A stretch of DNA of 64,000 nt from DATGMS01 sp035303945 (GCA_035303945.1 DATGQZ010000043.1:154352-218351); one strand, 5' to 3'; numbered from the stretch's first letter, positions 9,853-18,769 are shown. Notes: generated from the letters alone by a model not told the origin. Numbers and translations are program-made.

Positions 9853-9860
9853 CAAAAATA
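9853..9860 (-). promoter_or_regulatory. Candidate -7 box for the TetR gene
   Basis: On the minus strand this reads TATTTTTG, a match to TAnnTTTG, about 110 bp upstream of the TetR start. The -33 element at the expected spacing is poor, so support is weak. Confidence 0.3.
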
Positions 9861-9994
9861 AAATGATGGTTCATATTCACAGTTGATTCACCCTACTTCA
9901 CAGGATATCAAAAAATTATCTTCTCCGAATTAAAAAAGCACTTCAAAAAAAAATTACTAGTCGCCTCCTCTAATGATCAGATACAAAAGACCTC

Positions 9995-10741
9995 TTATTG
10001 ATCCTGGAACTTCACCTGAACATTTTCATTGATAATCTCAGAAAGCAATTCTAACGCATTATGCTTGAATAGTTCCTCCATCGCGTCAAGCGGAACTTCC
10101 TTATCCTTTGGTTTATAGTTTTCATAGTCCTGGATCCGGATGCCGTTAACAATGCGTGAATTGATCGCCTTTCTGAACCTGACACCACCACCATCGGTGT
10201 GATAGGAATAGGCCAAATAATCCATCAGGCCACTTTCACGATTGAACCAATAAATAAATTCATCCTCGAAATCCTCTCCCCCACCTTCTTCTAGAAAAGA
10301 AACCTTTAGCACATCATATGCCTGTCCATCTATTTCCGTTTCCCCTTTCCATTCTTTGATCACGGCTGGGTCATTCAGCCCGTAGGGCAAAAACATAAAA
10401 TAGGCAACTGAATTAACGGAATTGGAATAAGCTTTCCGCCATTCATCGGTAAGACTAATTTCTTCTCCATTAATAGTTCTAGTAAAACCTTTATTGTTCA
10501 ACACATCCAAAACTAACCCAGTAGAATCTTTGAACTCCCGCGTATATTCAAAACGATCTGCAGTTTTCAGGATGGTATAGTGCTTATCCCTAAAATCAAA
10601 TGATATTTGAACCTCTCTATACTGTTTTCCGCCATGAGCTTCTATCGCCCGATCAACAACCTTTTGCTCCCTAGACCAGGAAGAGCATCCCAGCACTATG
10701 ACGCACATTATCAAAGAAGACAGAAAGCTCATTTTGTCCAT
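9995..10741 (-). CDS. DUF6503-family lipoprotein
   Basis: A 248-residue predicted lipoprotein (lipobox VIVLGC, lipidated Cys19) resembling the Bacteroidota family DUF6503. Recognisable stretches are VVDRAIEAHGG, ISFDFRDKHYT, YSNSVNSVAYFMFLPYGLNDPA, EGGGEDFEDEFIYW and LAYSYHTDGGGVRFR. The function is unknown; the fold is probably related to LolA/outer-membrane lipoprotein-sorting proteins, but that is inference. The start is uncertain: ATG 10741 overlaps the patatin gene by 13 bp and gives a signal peptide with a basic residue, while ATG 10732 forms an exact ATGA overlap with the patatin stop. Either way translation is coupled to the patatin gene. Confidence 0.75.
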   Translation of the reverse strand: MDKMSFLSSLIMCVIVLGCSSWSREQKVVDRAIEAHGGKQYREVQISFDFRDKHYTILKTADRFEYTREFKDSTGLVLDVLNNKGFTRTINGEEISLTDEWRKAYSNSVNSVAYFMFLPYGLNDPAVIKEWKGETEIDGQAYDVLKVSFLEEGGGEDFEDEFIYWFNRESGLMDYLAYSYHTDGGGVRFRKAINSRIVNGIRIQDYENYKPKDKEVPLDAMEELFKHNALELLSEIINENVQVKFQDQ

Positions 10742-11667
10742 ACTTTTTGAGGTTCTGAGGGACTTTGCTGTTCCACAAGTTTGCTGGTAGGCTGATAAGT
10801 CCTTCCATAGTCCAAACCTTGTTGCCACCACTTTTTCATCATCACTGGATCAAACACCAGCGAATTTTCTGTAAGCAGCTCAGGAGGATGATAGAAGTTT
10901 AAGGTAACCTTTTTCTCTGCACCAGCCAACTTACCGATGGCAATATCATCATGCGCAATCTGATCTAACATAAAATCAAAAACACGGGTCGTCAGTTCCA
11001 AGGCATTTCGCACCTTCTTGTGGCGGGTTCTGGGCTTTTCCGTTTTCAGGACAATGACATCAATTTCAGTAGCCCCCCGGTTGATGGCTTCATTAATGGG
11101 AATTAAATCAGCAAAGCCTCCATCTCCATATTCTTGTCCGTTTTTTTCCAAAAGGCTCATAAAAGGGATGAAATTGGATGATGCCCACATCCAGTCAACA
11201 AAATCCTCATAAGTGCCCTCCTTGGCCGCTTTGTATTCCACCCTGTTGGTGGTAAAGTTAGATACCGTCACGACCACATCGACAAAATGAGAACGGATGC
11301 GGTGAAAATCTTTCTCTGTTAGGATCCTTTTGATCAGGTCACGCAAGTTACTGCTGTCTCCAAAGGTCTTGGCACCTTTAATGAACATCCCCACTATACC
11401 CAAGTGATTGATCCTGGTTCGGAAACCTTCGCCGTCTCTCCGGATTATAAAGGGGCAATTGCTAAATATATCCGACTGCGTTACCGAGGTGTAGATTTCC
11501 TTGATCTTGCTGATCTCTCCGATTGACAACAAAGGGATCAACAGACTGCCGGTCGATGTTCCGACAAAGAGGCCATACCGTCTCCCTTTTTCACGAATCA
11601 AATATTCGGCAATGCCACCGGCAAAAGCGCCTTTACTGCCTCCTCCGGAGATCACCAATGCCCTCAT
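10729..11667 (-). CDS. Patatin-like phospholipase
   Basis: A 312-residue patatin-fold lipid acyl hydrolase using a Ser-Asp dyad. The glycine-rich oxyanion loop GGGSKGAF (residues 8-15), nucleophile elbow GTSTGS (Ser38) and catalytic DGG (Asp182) are all present. There is no signal peptide, so it probably acts in the cytoplasm or at the inner membrane face. It overlaps the downstream DUF6503 lipoprotein gene and is divergent from the phosphatase gene at 11845. The substrate (phospholipid or other ester) cannot be told from sequence. Confidence 0.9.
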   Translation of the reverse strand: MRALVISGGGSKGAFAGGIAEYLIREKGRRYGLFVGTSTGSLLIPLLSIGEISKIKEIYTSVTQSDIFSNCPFIIRRDGEGFRTRINHLGIVGMFIKGAKTFGDSSNLRDLIKRILTEKDFHRIRSHFVDVVVTVSNFTTNRVEYKAAKEGTYEDFVDWMWASSNFIPFMSLLEKNGQEYGDGGFADLIPINEAINRGATEIDVIVLKTEKPRTRHKKVRNALELTTRVFDFMLDQIAHDDIAIGKLAGAEKKVTLNFYHPPELLTENSLVFDPVMMKKWWQQGLDYGRTYQPTSKLVEQQSPSEPQKVWTK

Positions 11668-11844
11668 GCTTGAAGATGGATGTAGTGGTAAAAATTAAGC
11701 CCGTGCATATTACTGGTGAAGAACGCAAAAAAAAACAGAAACTCAAATACCAAACAGAATTATGCATCAAATTGTGTAAACAGACCGAACCTGAATAGCC
11801 TTAACTGTTCAGGAGATGGTATACCAGTTATAATGTAAGCCACC

Positions 11845-13173
11845 ATGATTTGTTTGAAAAAGCATCTTTATTGCGCCATTGTACTTCTAGTGTATGCCAT
11901 TGTGTCTGTTTGGATCCCTACAACTTCATTAGCCCAAAGCCAGACCAACCCTTACCCGCCCTCCGCACAGCCAGATCGTATCAACCTGACGGTGACGCAG
12001 GATCCTTCTACCTCTATGGCTGTAACCTGGCGCACAGATGCATCCATCACCAGAGCAATGGCCCAAATAGTACCTTCTTCAGCTAATCCTCTTATCGTTA
12101 AGGATGCCAAAACCATCTCGGCCAGCTCAGAACGCATACAGACATCAGCAGGAAGCTATAAAGACCTTACTTGGGAAGGCGTAACCGCAACGTACCATTC
12201 CGTGGTTTTTGAAGATCTTAAGCCCAACACCTTATACCTCTATCGCGTGGGAGACGGCTCCCACTGGAGTGAATGGTTTCAATTTAAAACCGCTGGGGCT
12301 GAAGGCAATAAATTATCCTTTCTGTATTTCGGCGATGCGCAGACGGACCTTCGATCTTTATGGTCGAGGACGATCCGACAAGCCTATGCTCATCTACCGC
12401 AAGCCAGCATGATGCTACATGCCGGAGATTTGGTAAATAGGGCGGAGCGGGATGTAGAATGGGCAGAATGGTTCGAAGCTGGCTCATTCATCATGGCTTC
12501 TGTTCCGCAAATGCCCTCTCCAGGAAACCACGACTATGGCAGGGGTGAAGATACCTTACGGCTGTCAGCATTCTGGAAAGCACAATTTACCCTTCCGCCC
12601 AATGGCCCTTCAGGCTTAGAAGAAACATGCTATTACGTGGATGTGCAGGGCGTGCGGCTTATCTCGCTGGACTCTTATGCTGCGGAAGAATCGGATGAAC
12701 ACTTAGAAAAGCAAAAGGAATGGTTAAACAGCATCCTTAAAGACAATCCCAATATATGGACAGTCGTGGTGTTCCATCACCCTATCTTTTCACCCAAAAC
12801 AACGCGAGACAACCAACGAATGCGCGACACCTTTAAACCGCTATTTGACCAATACAAGGTCGATCTGGTCCTGCAGGGACATGATCATACCTATGCCCGT
12901 GGTATGATCAACATCCCAATGGCCAACAAAAAGGAAAAATCTGGCACCATGTACGTCGTATCCGTTAGCGGACCTAAAATGACTGATAATGGAGTAGAGA
13001 AAAAATTTTGGATGGAAAAATCCGCTACCTACCTCCAAATGTATCACACCATCACTATCGAAGCCAAAGAGTTGAAGTTTAGATCCTATACCGTCACCGG
13101 CGAACTACATGATGCATTTAACTTGGTAAAACGGAAAGGCAAAAGGAATCTACTACTCGAAAAGATCCACTAA
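11845..13173 (+). CDS. Secreted purple-acid-phosphatase-like metallophosphoesterase
   Basis: A 442-residue exported enzyme. The signal peptide ends near TTSLAQS; an N-terminal fibronectin-III-like purple acid phosphatase domain (about residues 40-150, with PDRINLTVTQDPSTSMAVTW) precedes a calcineurin-like dinuclear metal domain. Metal-binding blocks occur in order: FGDAQTD, HAGDLVN, PGNHDYG, VVFHHPIF and GHDHTYARG. It should hydrolyse phosphate esters in the periplasm or outside the cell. It is monocistronic and ends 9 bp from the convergent SGNH-DUF294 gene without an obvious terminator. Confidence 0.9.
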   Translation: MICLKKHLYCAIVLLVYAIVSVWIPTTSLAQSQTNPYPPSAQPDRINLTVTQDPSTSMAVTWRTDASITRAMAQIVPSSANPLIVKDAKTISASSERIQTSAGSYKDLTWEGVTATYHSVVFEDLKPNTLYLYRVGDGSHWSEWFQFKTAGAEGNKLSFLYFGDAQTDLRSLWSRTIRQAYAHLPQASMMLHAGDLVNRAERDVEWAEWFEAGSFIMASVPQMPSPGNHDYGRGEDTLRLSAFWKAQFTLPPNGPSGLEETCYYVDVQGVRLISLDSYAAEESDEHLEKQKEWLNSILKDNPNIWTVVVFHHPIFSPKTTRDNQRMRDTFKPLFDQYKVDLVLQGHDHTYARGMINIPMANKKEKSGTMYVVSVSGPKMTDNGVEKKFWMEKSATYLQMYHTITIEAKELKFRSYTVTGELHDAFNLVKRKGKRNLLLEKIH

Positions 13174-13182
13174 GCCTATCTC

Positions 13183-15291
13183 CTAAAAAAGACTGTTGGT
13201 AAAATGGATTTTTACCTTGAGCTGAAAATCCTTTATGACCTTGAACACCTCAATAAGGGCCACTTTTTCGACTTTAGTGATCTTATCTAAAAAGATAAAG
13301 TTTTCAGGTGGCACCTTTTCGCTAATGATTTGTCTAGCCTGGCTTTCTAAGCGTAAGCCCATCAAATAATAATAGGCATGGCGGATTTCCTGGTATTCTG
13401 TAGGGGTAAATAGCCCCTGCTCCATCAATGCCTTTAATCGGGCACCGGTATTGGTTTCGAATATCCTAAATTTCAAGGCAAACACCCTGGTAAGATCCAC
13501 AATAGGGGTCATTGCCCGCTTAATATCAAAAACCTTCTTCTCACCAAAATTAAAGGTCTTAATGCCTTTAAAAAAAGTCAAGGGAGGTTCATATTGGAAA
13601 GAATTGTTCGCCATGTTTAGGAAGAAGCGATCTAAAGGTGCCCGAAGCTGTTGATCCATATAAGCATGTAGCTCCTCTAAAATCTCAACATCTCCATATA
13701 CCGCTCTTTTGTCAAAGAAGGTGGCGTATTTCATCACCGTTTCCTGGGTAGAGGCGGTCATCCATTCGTCATAATTCCGCTTCCAATGGGACAAAGAATG
13801 GGTCCATTTGGGGTTTTTGGCCATGAAGTCACCCTTACAAAAACTAAAGCCAATGGCATCCAAGGCGACCGATACCTGCTCGGCAAATTGAAGAAAATAA
13901 GCCCGTACAAGCTCGCGCTGCTCATTGGCTTTATCTTCATAGATGATCGCATTGTCTTGGTCAGTCTTCAGGGTTTGTTCCATTCTGCCTTCACTACCCA
14001 ACGTGATAAAAACAAATTTCGAAGGAGGTGGTCCCATTTCATGCATCACCTTATCAATCACGCGCAACAAAATGGTGTCGGACACCGCTGTGATGATCCG
14101 ATTCACTATTTCGGCCTTGACACCCCTCTCCAACAAGCGCTGCACTATCCCAGGGACCTGCTCCCATTTGTTTTTAAGTTCCGCAAGCGAATTAGCCTGC
14201 TTCACCGACTGTATAAAAACCAGCGAGGACTGAGACTGCTCACTCAGCAACTTATTGCGGGAGATAAATCCAACATATTCTCCCTCTTTCGTCAAAAGAA
14301 TATAACGGGTATGCGTTTGGAACATCAACAGCAAGGCCTCATAAATAAAAGCCTCTCTATCAATTGCCACAAGATTTGTCTCTATAACCTCACGCACAGG
14401 ATTTTCCACCGAGATCCGCTTGGCAATCACCCGGTCCCTCAGGGTGATGTCAGTAACGTAGCCCGTCACCTTCCCGTCACCATTGGTTACGAATATACAG
14501 CTGGTCTTTTCCTGGGCCATCTTTTCTGCTACTTCATGGATAGGCGTATTATCAGCACAGGTAACGAGTTCCCGAGGGTTAAGGGAGGACACTTTTTGGG
14601 CGTAAAAGACATCCGTGGTGTTTTGATCTTCCTTAATTAATATTGCTGCGGGAACAACCGAATTACTTAGTTCCGTTTCCGAAAGGATAATTTTACGTAG
14701 CCTCTTTGCCCAATCGTTGTAAACCGCGGCACTGGGATGCAGCTGATCTTCAACATAATATCCCTGCTTGCCGCCAATCTCTCTATACGACGCAGTAATA
14801 TTGGCATAATGAACCTGCTTTTGTGCAGAGACGGCTTGGTTGATCTGATTAAACTGATCAATTTCCCTGGCAATCTGACTACGGTCCTTCCCCGTGCTTA
14901 CGGCGAAAGGCGTTACACCCCAATCTGGTATGGAAAGTACAATTACACGTCTAGGATTATTGCCGGCAAATGAGATAGCCCGCTCCAGCAGTTGCGGGAA
15001 CTCCACTTCATATTGCTGCAACGCCTGCCCTCGGTATTGGTTGTTCACACCGATGAGTAGCGTCACCCAGTCATATTGCTGACCCTCGAGTTCCGCTTCA
15101 TTAATGCCCTTCATCAATTCCCCTGTAGTCCATCCGGTGGTGGCGACAATCCTGGGAGCCAAGAATTCAAGTGTCGGAGCCAAAGCGTACACCAATTGAT
15201 GGGGAAAATTCTCCTTGCTTGCAACACCCTCTCCGATAGTGTAGGAATCTCCCAAAGCGAGGTAGCGGTAAACCCTGTGGTTGTCTCTCAT
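13183..15291 (-). CDS. SGNH/GDSL hydrolase-CBS pair-DUF294 nucleotidyltransferase-like fusion
   Basis: A single uninterrupted 702-residue frame with three modules. Residues 1-205 form an SGNH hydrolase with a complete catalytic set: GDSY (Ser16), Gly53, GVNN (Gly81, Asn83) and DQLH (Asp182, His185). Residues 230-350 are a CBS-domain pair (FYAQKVSSLNPRELVTCADNTPI, then VREVIETNLVAIDREAFIYEAL). Residues 365-700 are a DUF294 nucleotidyltransferase-like domain (GSEGR 432-436, TDQDN with Asp444/Asp446) and its C-terminal helical domain. DUF294 proteins usually carry a cyclic-nucleotide-binding domain ahead of the CBS pair; here an esterase-type domain takes that place. There is no signal peptide, so it is cytoplasmic. 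It is the last gene of the yggS-DUF423-dacB-ldcA operon (14 bp gap). Each domain call is firm; the joint role is unknown. Confidence 0.88.
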   Translation of the reverse strand: MRDNHRVYRYLALGDSYTIGEGVASKENFPHQLVYALAPTLEFLAPRIVATTGWTTGELMKGINEAELEGQQYDWVTLLIGVNNQYRGQALQQYEVEFPQLLERAISFAGNNPRRVIVLSIPDWGVTPFAVSTGKDRSQIAREIDQFNQINQAVSAQKQVHYANITASYREIGGKQGYYVEDQLHPSAAVYNDWAKRLRKIILSETELSNSVVPAAILIKEDQNTTDVFYAQKVSSLNPRELVTCADNTPIHEVAEKMAQEKTSCIFVTNGDGKVTGYVTDITLRDRVIAKRISVENPVREVIETNLVAIDREAFIYEALLLMFQTHTRYILLTKEGEYVGFISRNKLLSEQSQSSLVFIQSVKQANSLAELKNKWEQVPGIVQRLLERGVKAEIVNRIITAVSDTILLRVIDKVMHEMGPPPSKFVFITLGSEGRMEQTLKTDQDNAIIYEDKANEQRELVRAYFLQFAEQVSVALDAIGFSFCKGDFMAKNPKWTHSLSHWKRNYDEWMTASTQETVMKYATFFDKRAVYGDVEILEELHAYMDQQLRAPLDRFFLNMANNSFQYEPPLTFFKGIKTFNFGEKKVFDIKRAMTPIVDLTRVFALKFRIFETNTGARLKALMEQGLFTPTEYQEIRHAYYYLMGLRLESQARQIISEKVPPENFIFLDKITKVEKVALIEVFKVIKDFQLKVKIHFTNSLF

Positions 15292-15305
15292 GATGGATTA
15301 GAAGT

Positions 15306-16352
15306 TCAGGCTTGAAATACTCCTTCTAACATTTCAAATGTTCCTTGACCAGCATCCATCCTCACTTTGGCTCCAATGGGAACAATAAATTGCTTGGGTA
15401 TATGGCCGATCATTGCACCCCGATAAGCTGGAATCCCTAAGGGCTGGATGAAATCCAGCAGAATCTGGTGTAAAGTCAATGATCCATACCCTCCCGAAGG
15501 TTCGCAATCGGTACATTGCCCGAAAATAAATCCTTTTATCTTTTCCAAAGCTCCCATCAATTGTAGCGTGCTCATCATCCTGTCGATCCGGTAGGGGCCT
15601 TCTTCAATATCTTCAAGAAAGAGAATTTTATCCTGAAAATCCGGCAGGTAAGGCGAACCCGCCAAAGCCGTCAAAACCGTTAGGTTACCTCCGACAATGA
15701 TACCTTCCGCTATTCCTGGCCTGATAGTTTGGATGCGGTTTTGCTTGAGTACCAAATCATCTCCTTTGACCAACTCATTTTCAAAACGGACCAGCTCCCG
15801 ATCAAAAAAAATCCTTCTAAATTGGTCGGCATTAAAGCTGTTCCAACTACCACTTCCATTAGGACCATGAAAAGTAATCAAGCCGGTTTGGGCATAGATC
15901 GCATGATGAAGTGCAGTAATATCGCTGTAGCCAAGTAAGGGTTTGGGGTTGGAACGGATGGTCTCGTAATCGAGCAAAGGCAATATCCTTGCCGCCCCCG
16001 AGCCCCCTCGCAAACACACCACTGCCTTGACATCTGGATGTGCAAACATATCATTGAGGTCCTGTGCCCGCTCTTCGTCAGTGCCCGCCAAATGCCCCCG
16101 CCTGTTGGCTATATTCGCCCCCAGCACCACGTTAAAACCTAAAGCCTCTAATGCTTCCCGCGCAAAAACAAACTGCATTTCATCTGCCATGGCAGCAGAA
16201 GGGCTAACAATTCCTACCAAATCCCCCTCCTTCAGTGGCCTCGGCTTCAAGGTTGTGGGCGAGATGTAGCTGGCTGAAGGATTTACCATGCCCATAAAGG
16301 GCAAAACTCCCCCTGCTAAACCAATCGCTTTGAGAAAAGTCCTTTTGTTCAT
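15306..16352 (-). CDS. ldcA: LD-carboxypeptidase, S66 peptidase family
   Basis: A 348-residue S66 serine peptidase, the family that trims the terminal D-Ala from murein tetrapeptides (and includes MccF-type microcin hydrolases). The triad is visible: Ser143 in GYSD, Glu247 in LFLED and His317 in IGHIP. The LRGGSGAARILP loop is typical. An N-terminal MNKRTFLKAIGLAGGVLPF segment looks like an export signal (weak Tat-like KR), which would place it in the periplasm, unlike cytoplasmic E. coli LdcA. It sits 8 bp after a PBP4-type carboxypeptidase gene, which supports a cell-wall role. Confidence 0.88.
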   Translation of the reverse strand: MNKRTFLKAIGLAGGVLPFMGMVNPSASYISPTTLKPRPLKEGDLVGIVSPSAAMADEMQFVFAREALEALGFNVVLGANIANRRGHLAGTDEERAQDLNDMFAHPDVKAVVCLRGGSGAARILPLLDYETIRSNPKPLLGYSDITALHHAIYAQTGLITFHGPNGSGSWNSFNADQFRRIFFDRELVRFENELVKGDDLVLKQNRIQTIRPGIAEGIIVGGNLTVLTALAGSPYLPDFQDKILFLEDIEEGPYRIDRMMSTLQLMGALEKIKGFIFGQCTDCEPSGGYGSLTLHQILLDFIQPLGIPAYRGAMIGHIPKQFIVPIGAKVRMDAGQGTFEMLEGVFQA

Positions 16353-16360
16353 AGATGAAA

Positions 16361-17656
16361 TTAGTAATTATCGCGGATATACAACAATACCTTTTCCATT
16401 TCTGCTCTCACTTGGCTTGCTTTGTATGGGTAATTGTTGTTCATAAAAGCAAATGCATACAGTTTTTTGCTTCGCGTGCGGATAAAGCCCACCAGCGAAT
16501 GGTTATTGGATATGGTGCCCGTCTTGGCAAAAATATAGGGTACTGCCGCTTTATAGCTGCTTTTCAAGGTTCCATTCACACCGCCTTTTGGGAGGAGGTC
16601 AAACAGCAGCTCATCAGGATAAAGCCTATAAATCTTTTCCGTTAAAGCAATCATGGTCCTGGGGCTGGCAAGGTTATGCCGAGACAGCCCGGAGCCATCC
16701 ACCCACTGCGGTTCGTCGGGCAAGTCCGTCAAGTAGTTCTTCTTTACAAACTCTATTGCTTTACCAGTATTGAGTTCCTTAAAAATTTCATCAGAAATCA
16801 TCAGCATCAATTGTTCGGCGATGAAATTGTCGCTTTCATGCAACATTTCTTTATAGAGCGGCGCCGTCCTCGTCCCTTTAAGCACAAAATGCTGTACCGG
16901 CAGGGGAACCGTTGCTGGAATGACCTCTTTATTAAGCTCCTGGGCAGCCAACACGGCAAAAGTTTGCGCTGAAGTAATAAAGGGTACCTGTGCTTTCATC
17001 CCGTTGTAACTTCTGGGGTTATAATAAAAGGTATTGGAATGAAAATCCCGCTGCACATTCTTCATCTGCCGCTCGCTGGTAAATAGCTGCGCTCTGAAAT
17101 GCTGGGGGCTGATCACAGGACGATTATTGATATTTTGGGCGGTCACCAGATTGCCATAGATGGGGAAAGGCGACTTCTCCGCAGAATAGGCATAGTGATA
17201 GTCGTCCCATTGCCAGCCATAGCCCATAGCATCATCCTTCCAGTTGCTTTGGGAAAAATTTACCTTCTTGTACTGCCGAAAAAAGTCCTCCATCCGGGGC
17301 TGTGGCAATTTGTCATATTTCCAAGAGGGATCTCCCGTACCCCAAACCGTAACTTCCTCGCCATTAGGCACAAAACGCAATAAATTGGTGCTATCCTTTA
17401 GCACCATGGTGGCAGCAAAAAAGGTAAACAGCTTAATAGTTGATGCAGGAATAAAATAGATTTGACTGTTTCTTTCATACTGCACTACTTGACTATCCAA
17501 GTCATAAAGCATAAAGCCAGTTAGGTGATTGTCAAAAAAACTCCCTTCTCCCAGCAGCTTGTCCAGACCGATATACCGCGTTTTGGCATCCTGGGCAAAT
17601 ATGGAATGACTAAAAAATAATAAAAGAACCAAAAGGTAAAAACGTAATCTACTCAT
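16361..17656 (-). CDS. dacB: D-alanyl-D-alanine carboxypeptidase/endopeptidase, PBP4 (S13) family
   Basis: A 431-residue periplasmic penicillin-binding protein that hydrolyses D-Ala-D-Ala or cross-links in murein. The three active-site motifs are STIK (Ser72, Lys75), SDN (275-277) and KTGT (Lys378). The signal peptide is MSRLRFYLLVLLLFFSHSIFAQ. The ATG at 17656 is preferred over an upstream GTG at 17662. It is shorter than E. coli PBP4, with a reduced insertion region between SxxK and SxN. It lies 13 bp after the DUF423 gene and 8 bp before the LD-carboxypeptidase, forming a murein-processing pair. Confidence 0.9.
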   Translation of the reverse strand: MSRLRFYLLVLLLFFSHSIFAQDAKTRYIGLDKLLGEGSFFDNHLTGFMLYDLDSQVVQYERNSQIYFIPASTIKLFTFFAATMVLKDSTNLLRFVPNGEEVTVWGTGDPSWKYDKLPQPRMEDFFRQYKKVNFSQSNWKDDAMGYGWQWDDYHYAYSAEKSPFPIYGNLVTAQNINNRPVISPQHFRAQLFTSERQMKNVQRDFHSNTFYYNPRSYNGMKAQVPFITSAQTFAVLAAQELNKEVIPATVPLPVQHFVLKGTRTAPLYKEMLHESDNFIAEQLMLMISDEIFKELNTGKAIEFVKKNYLTDLPDEPQWVDGSGLSRHNLASPRTMIALTEKIYRLYPDELLFDLLPKGGVNGTLKSSYKAAVPYIFAKTGTISNNHSLVGFIRTRSKKLYAFAFMNNNYPYKASQVRAEMEKVLLYIRDNY

Positions 17657-17669
17657 GATCACAAACCAA

Positions 17670-18047
17670 TTATTTTTTACCGACTCCTATTGCCAGCGAA
17701 CCCCAACCTACGATAAAAGCTACTCCTCCTATAGGTGTGATGGCGCCTAGCCAGGTAGTATTGGTGAGGGAAAGTAGGTACAGCGACCCGGAGAAAATGA
17801 AAATACCCACCACAAAACTAACCGCACTGATTTTCAAAGCCTTTTGCTCTTGTCCGTAGGCTATCAACACACCCACGAGCAAAAGCGCCAAACTATGATA
17901 AAAATGGTATTTCACCGCGGTTTCAAAGGTCTCCACACGGTTGTGCATCTCCAAAAGTGGCTCGAGACCATGGGCACCAAAGGCACCTATCCCTACCGCC
18001 AGAGCGCCAAATGCCGCCGCAAGTTGTATATAAAAGGTATTTTTCAT
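17670..18047 (-). CDS. DUF423-family small membrane protein
   Basis: A 125-residue inner-membrane protein with about four hydrophobic helices. The N-terminus (LAAAFGALAVGIGAFGAHGL) and the YHFYHSLALLLVG motif are characteristic of DUF423 (YgdD-like). Its function is not known. The start at 18047 overlaps the yggS stop by one base (TAATG), indicating translational coupling; an upstream extension to 18158 lies inside yggS and is rejected. Confidence 0.88.
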   Translation of the reverse strand: MKNTFYIQLAAAFGALAVGIGAFGAHGLEPLLEMHNRVETFETAVKYHFYHSLALLLVGVLIAYGQEQKALKISAVSFVVGIFIFSGSLYLLSLTNTTWLGAITPIGGVAFIVGWGSLAIGVGKK

Positions 18048-18721
18048 TATTGGTAATTTCTCTTTCCAAATATAGCACTTCCAATTCGCACCATCGTGCT
18101 TCCCTCCTCCTGAGCGATTAGATAGTCTCCACTCATGCCCATTGACAGCTCCCTCCAATCAAAGTTTGGAGGCGTGGATCTTTCCTTTAGCCGCTCACAT
18201 AATTCCTTAAGCTTCCGAAATTCACTGCGGATTAGCTGTTCATCCTCTGTAAAGGTTGCAATGCCCATCAGCCCATTAACTTGGACATGGGTCAATTCGT
18301 GCAGCGAAGCATCCCCTAACATATCCAGCAGCTCACCTTCATCAAAGCCAAATTTAGTATCCTCTTGAGCAATATGCACTTGCAACAAACAAGGAATGAC
18401 ACGATCAATTTTCTTCCCTTCTTTGTCAATGGCTTTAAGCAACTTGTAAGAATCTACGCCATGGATCAGATGCACAAAGGGAGCGATGTATTTAATTTTG
18501 TTCCTTTGCAGGTGCCCGATCATATGCCAACGCACATCGGTCGGAAGATAAGGCTGCTTGTCCACCATTTCCTGCACTTTATTTTCGCCAAAGTCTCGAA
18601 CGCCTGCTTCATATGCCTCCAGCAAGTCTTCCACCGGCTTGGTTTTGCTTACGGCAATCAATAGGCAGTCAGGATTTTTAAAAGAGTTTTTTATTTCAGT
18701 AAGGTTTTCTTTAATCGCCAT
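18047..18721 (-). CDS. yggS: YggS-family PLP homeostasis protein
   Basis: A 224-residue single-domain TIM-barrel PLP-binding protein of the YggS/PROSC family, which buffers pyridoxal phosphate and has no known enzymatic activity. The PLP lysine is Lys26 in AVSKTKP; further family motifs are DFGENKVQE, WHMIGHLQRNK and ELSMGMSGDY. The ATG at 18721 is chosen because the longer version would start at a TTG overlapping the promoter. It is the first gene of a five-gene operon. Confidence 0.92.
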   Translation of the reverse strand: MAIKENLTEIKNSFKNPDCLLIAVSKTKPVEDLLEAYEAGVRDFGENKVQEMVDKQPYLPTDVRWHMIGHLQRNKIKYIAPFVHLIHGVDSYKLLKAIDKEGKKIDRVIPCLLQVHIAQEDTKFGFDEGELLDMLGDASLHELTHVQVNGLMGIATFTEDEQLIRSEFRKLKELCERLKERSTPPNFDWRELSMGMSGDYLIAQEEGSTMVRIGSAIFGKRNYQ

Positions 18722-18739
18722 AACCGATACGTTAAGTTC

Positions 18740-18769
18740 CAAAGATAAGAAGGCATGTTGAGGCCACAA
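18740..18769 (-). promoter_or_regulatory. Promoter of the yggS operon
   Basis: On the minus strand the region reads TTG, 19 bases, TATCTTTG: a full match in both elements and spacing to the Bacteroidota TTTG-N19-TAnnTTTG promoter. The -7 box ends 18 bp before the yggS ATG, giving a very short leader of about 12 nt. Confidence 0.6.

Noticed and set aside
13786..14640. 284-residue plus-strand frame inside the SGNH-DUF294 gene
   Set aside because: Antisense to conserved CBS and DUF294 sequence; composition is shadow-like.
18047..18158. N-terminal extension of the DUF423 protein
   Set aside because: It lies wholly inside yggS and is not homologous to the family; the TAATG junction gives a better start.
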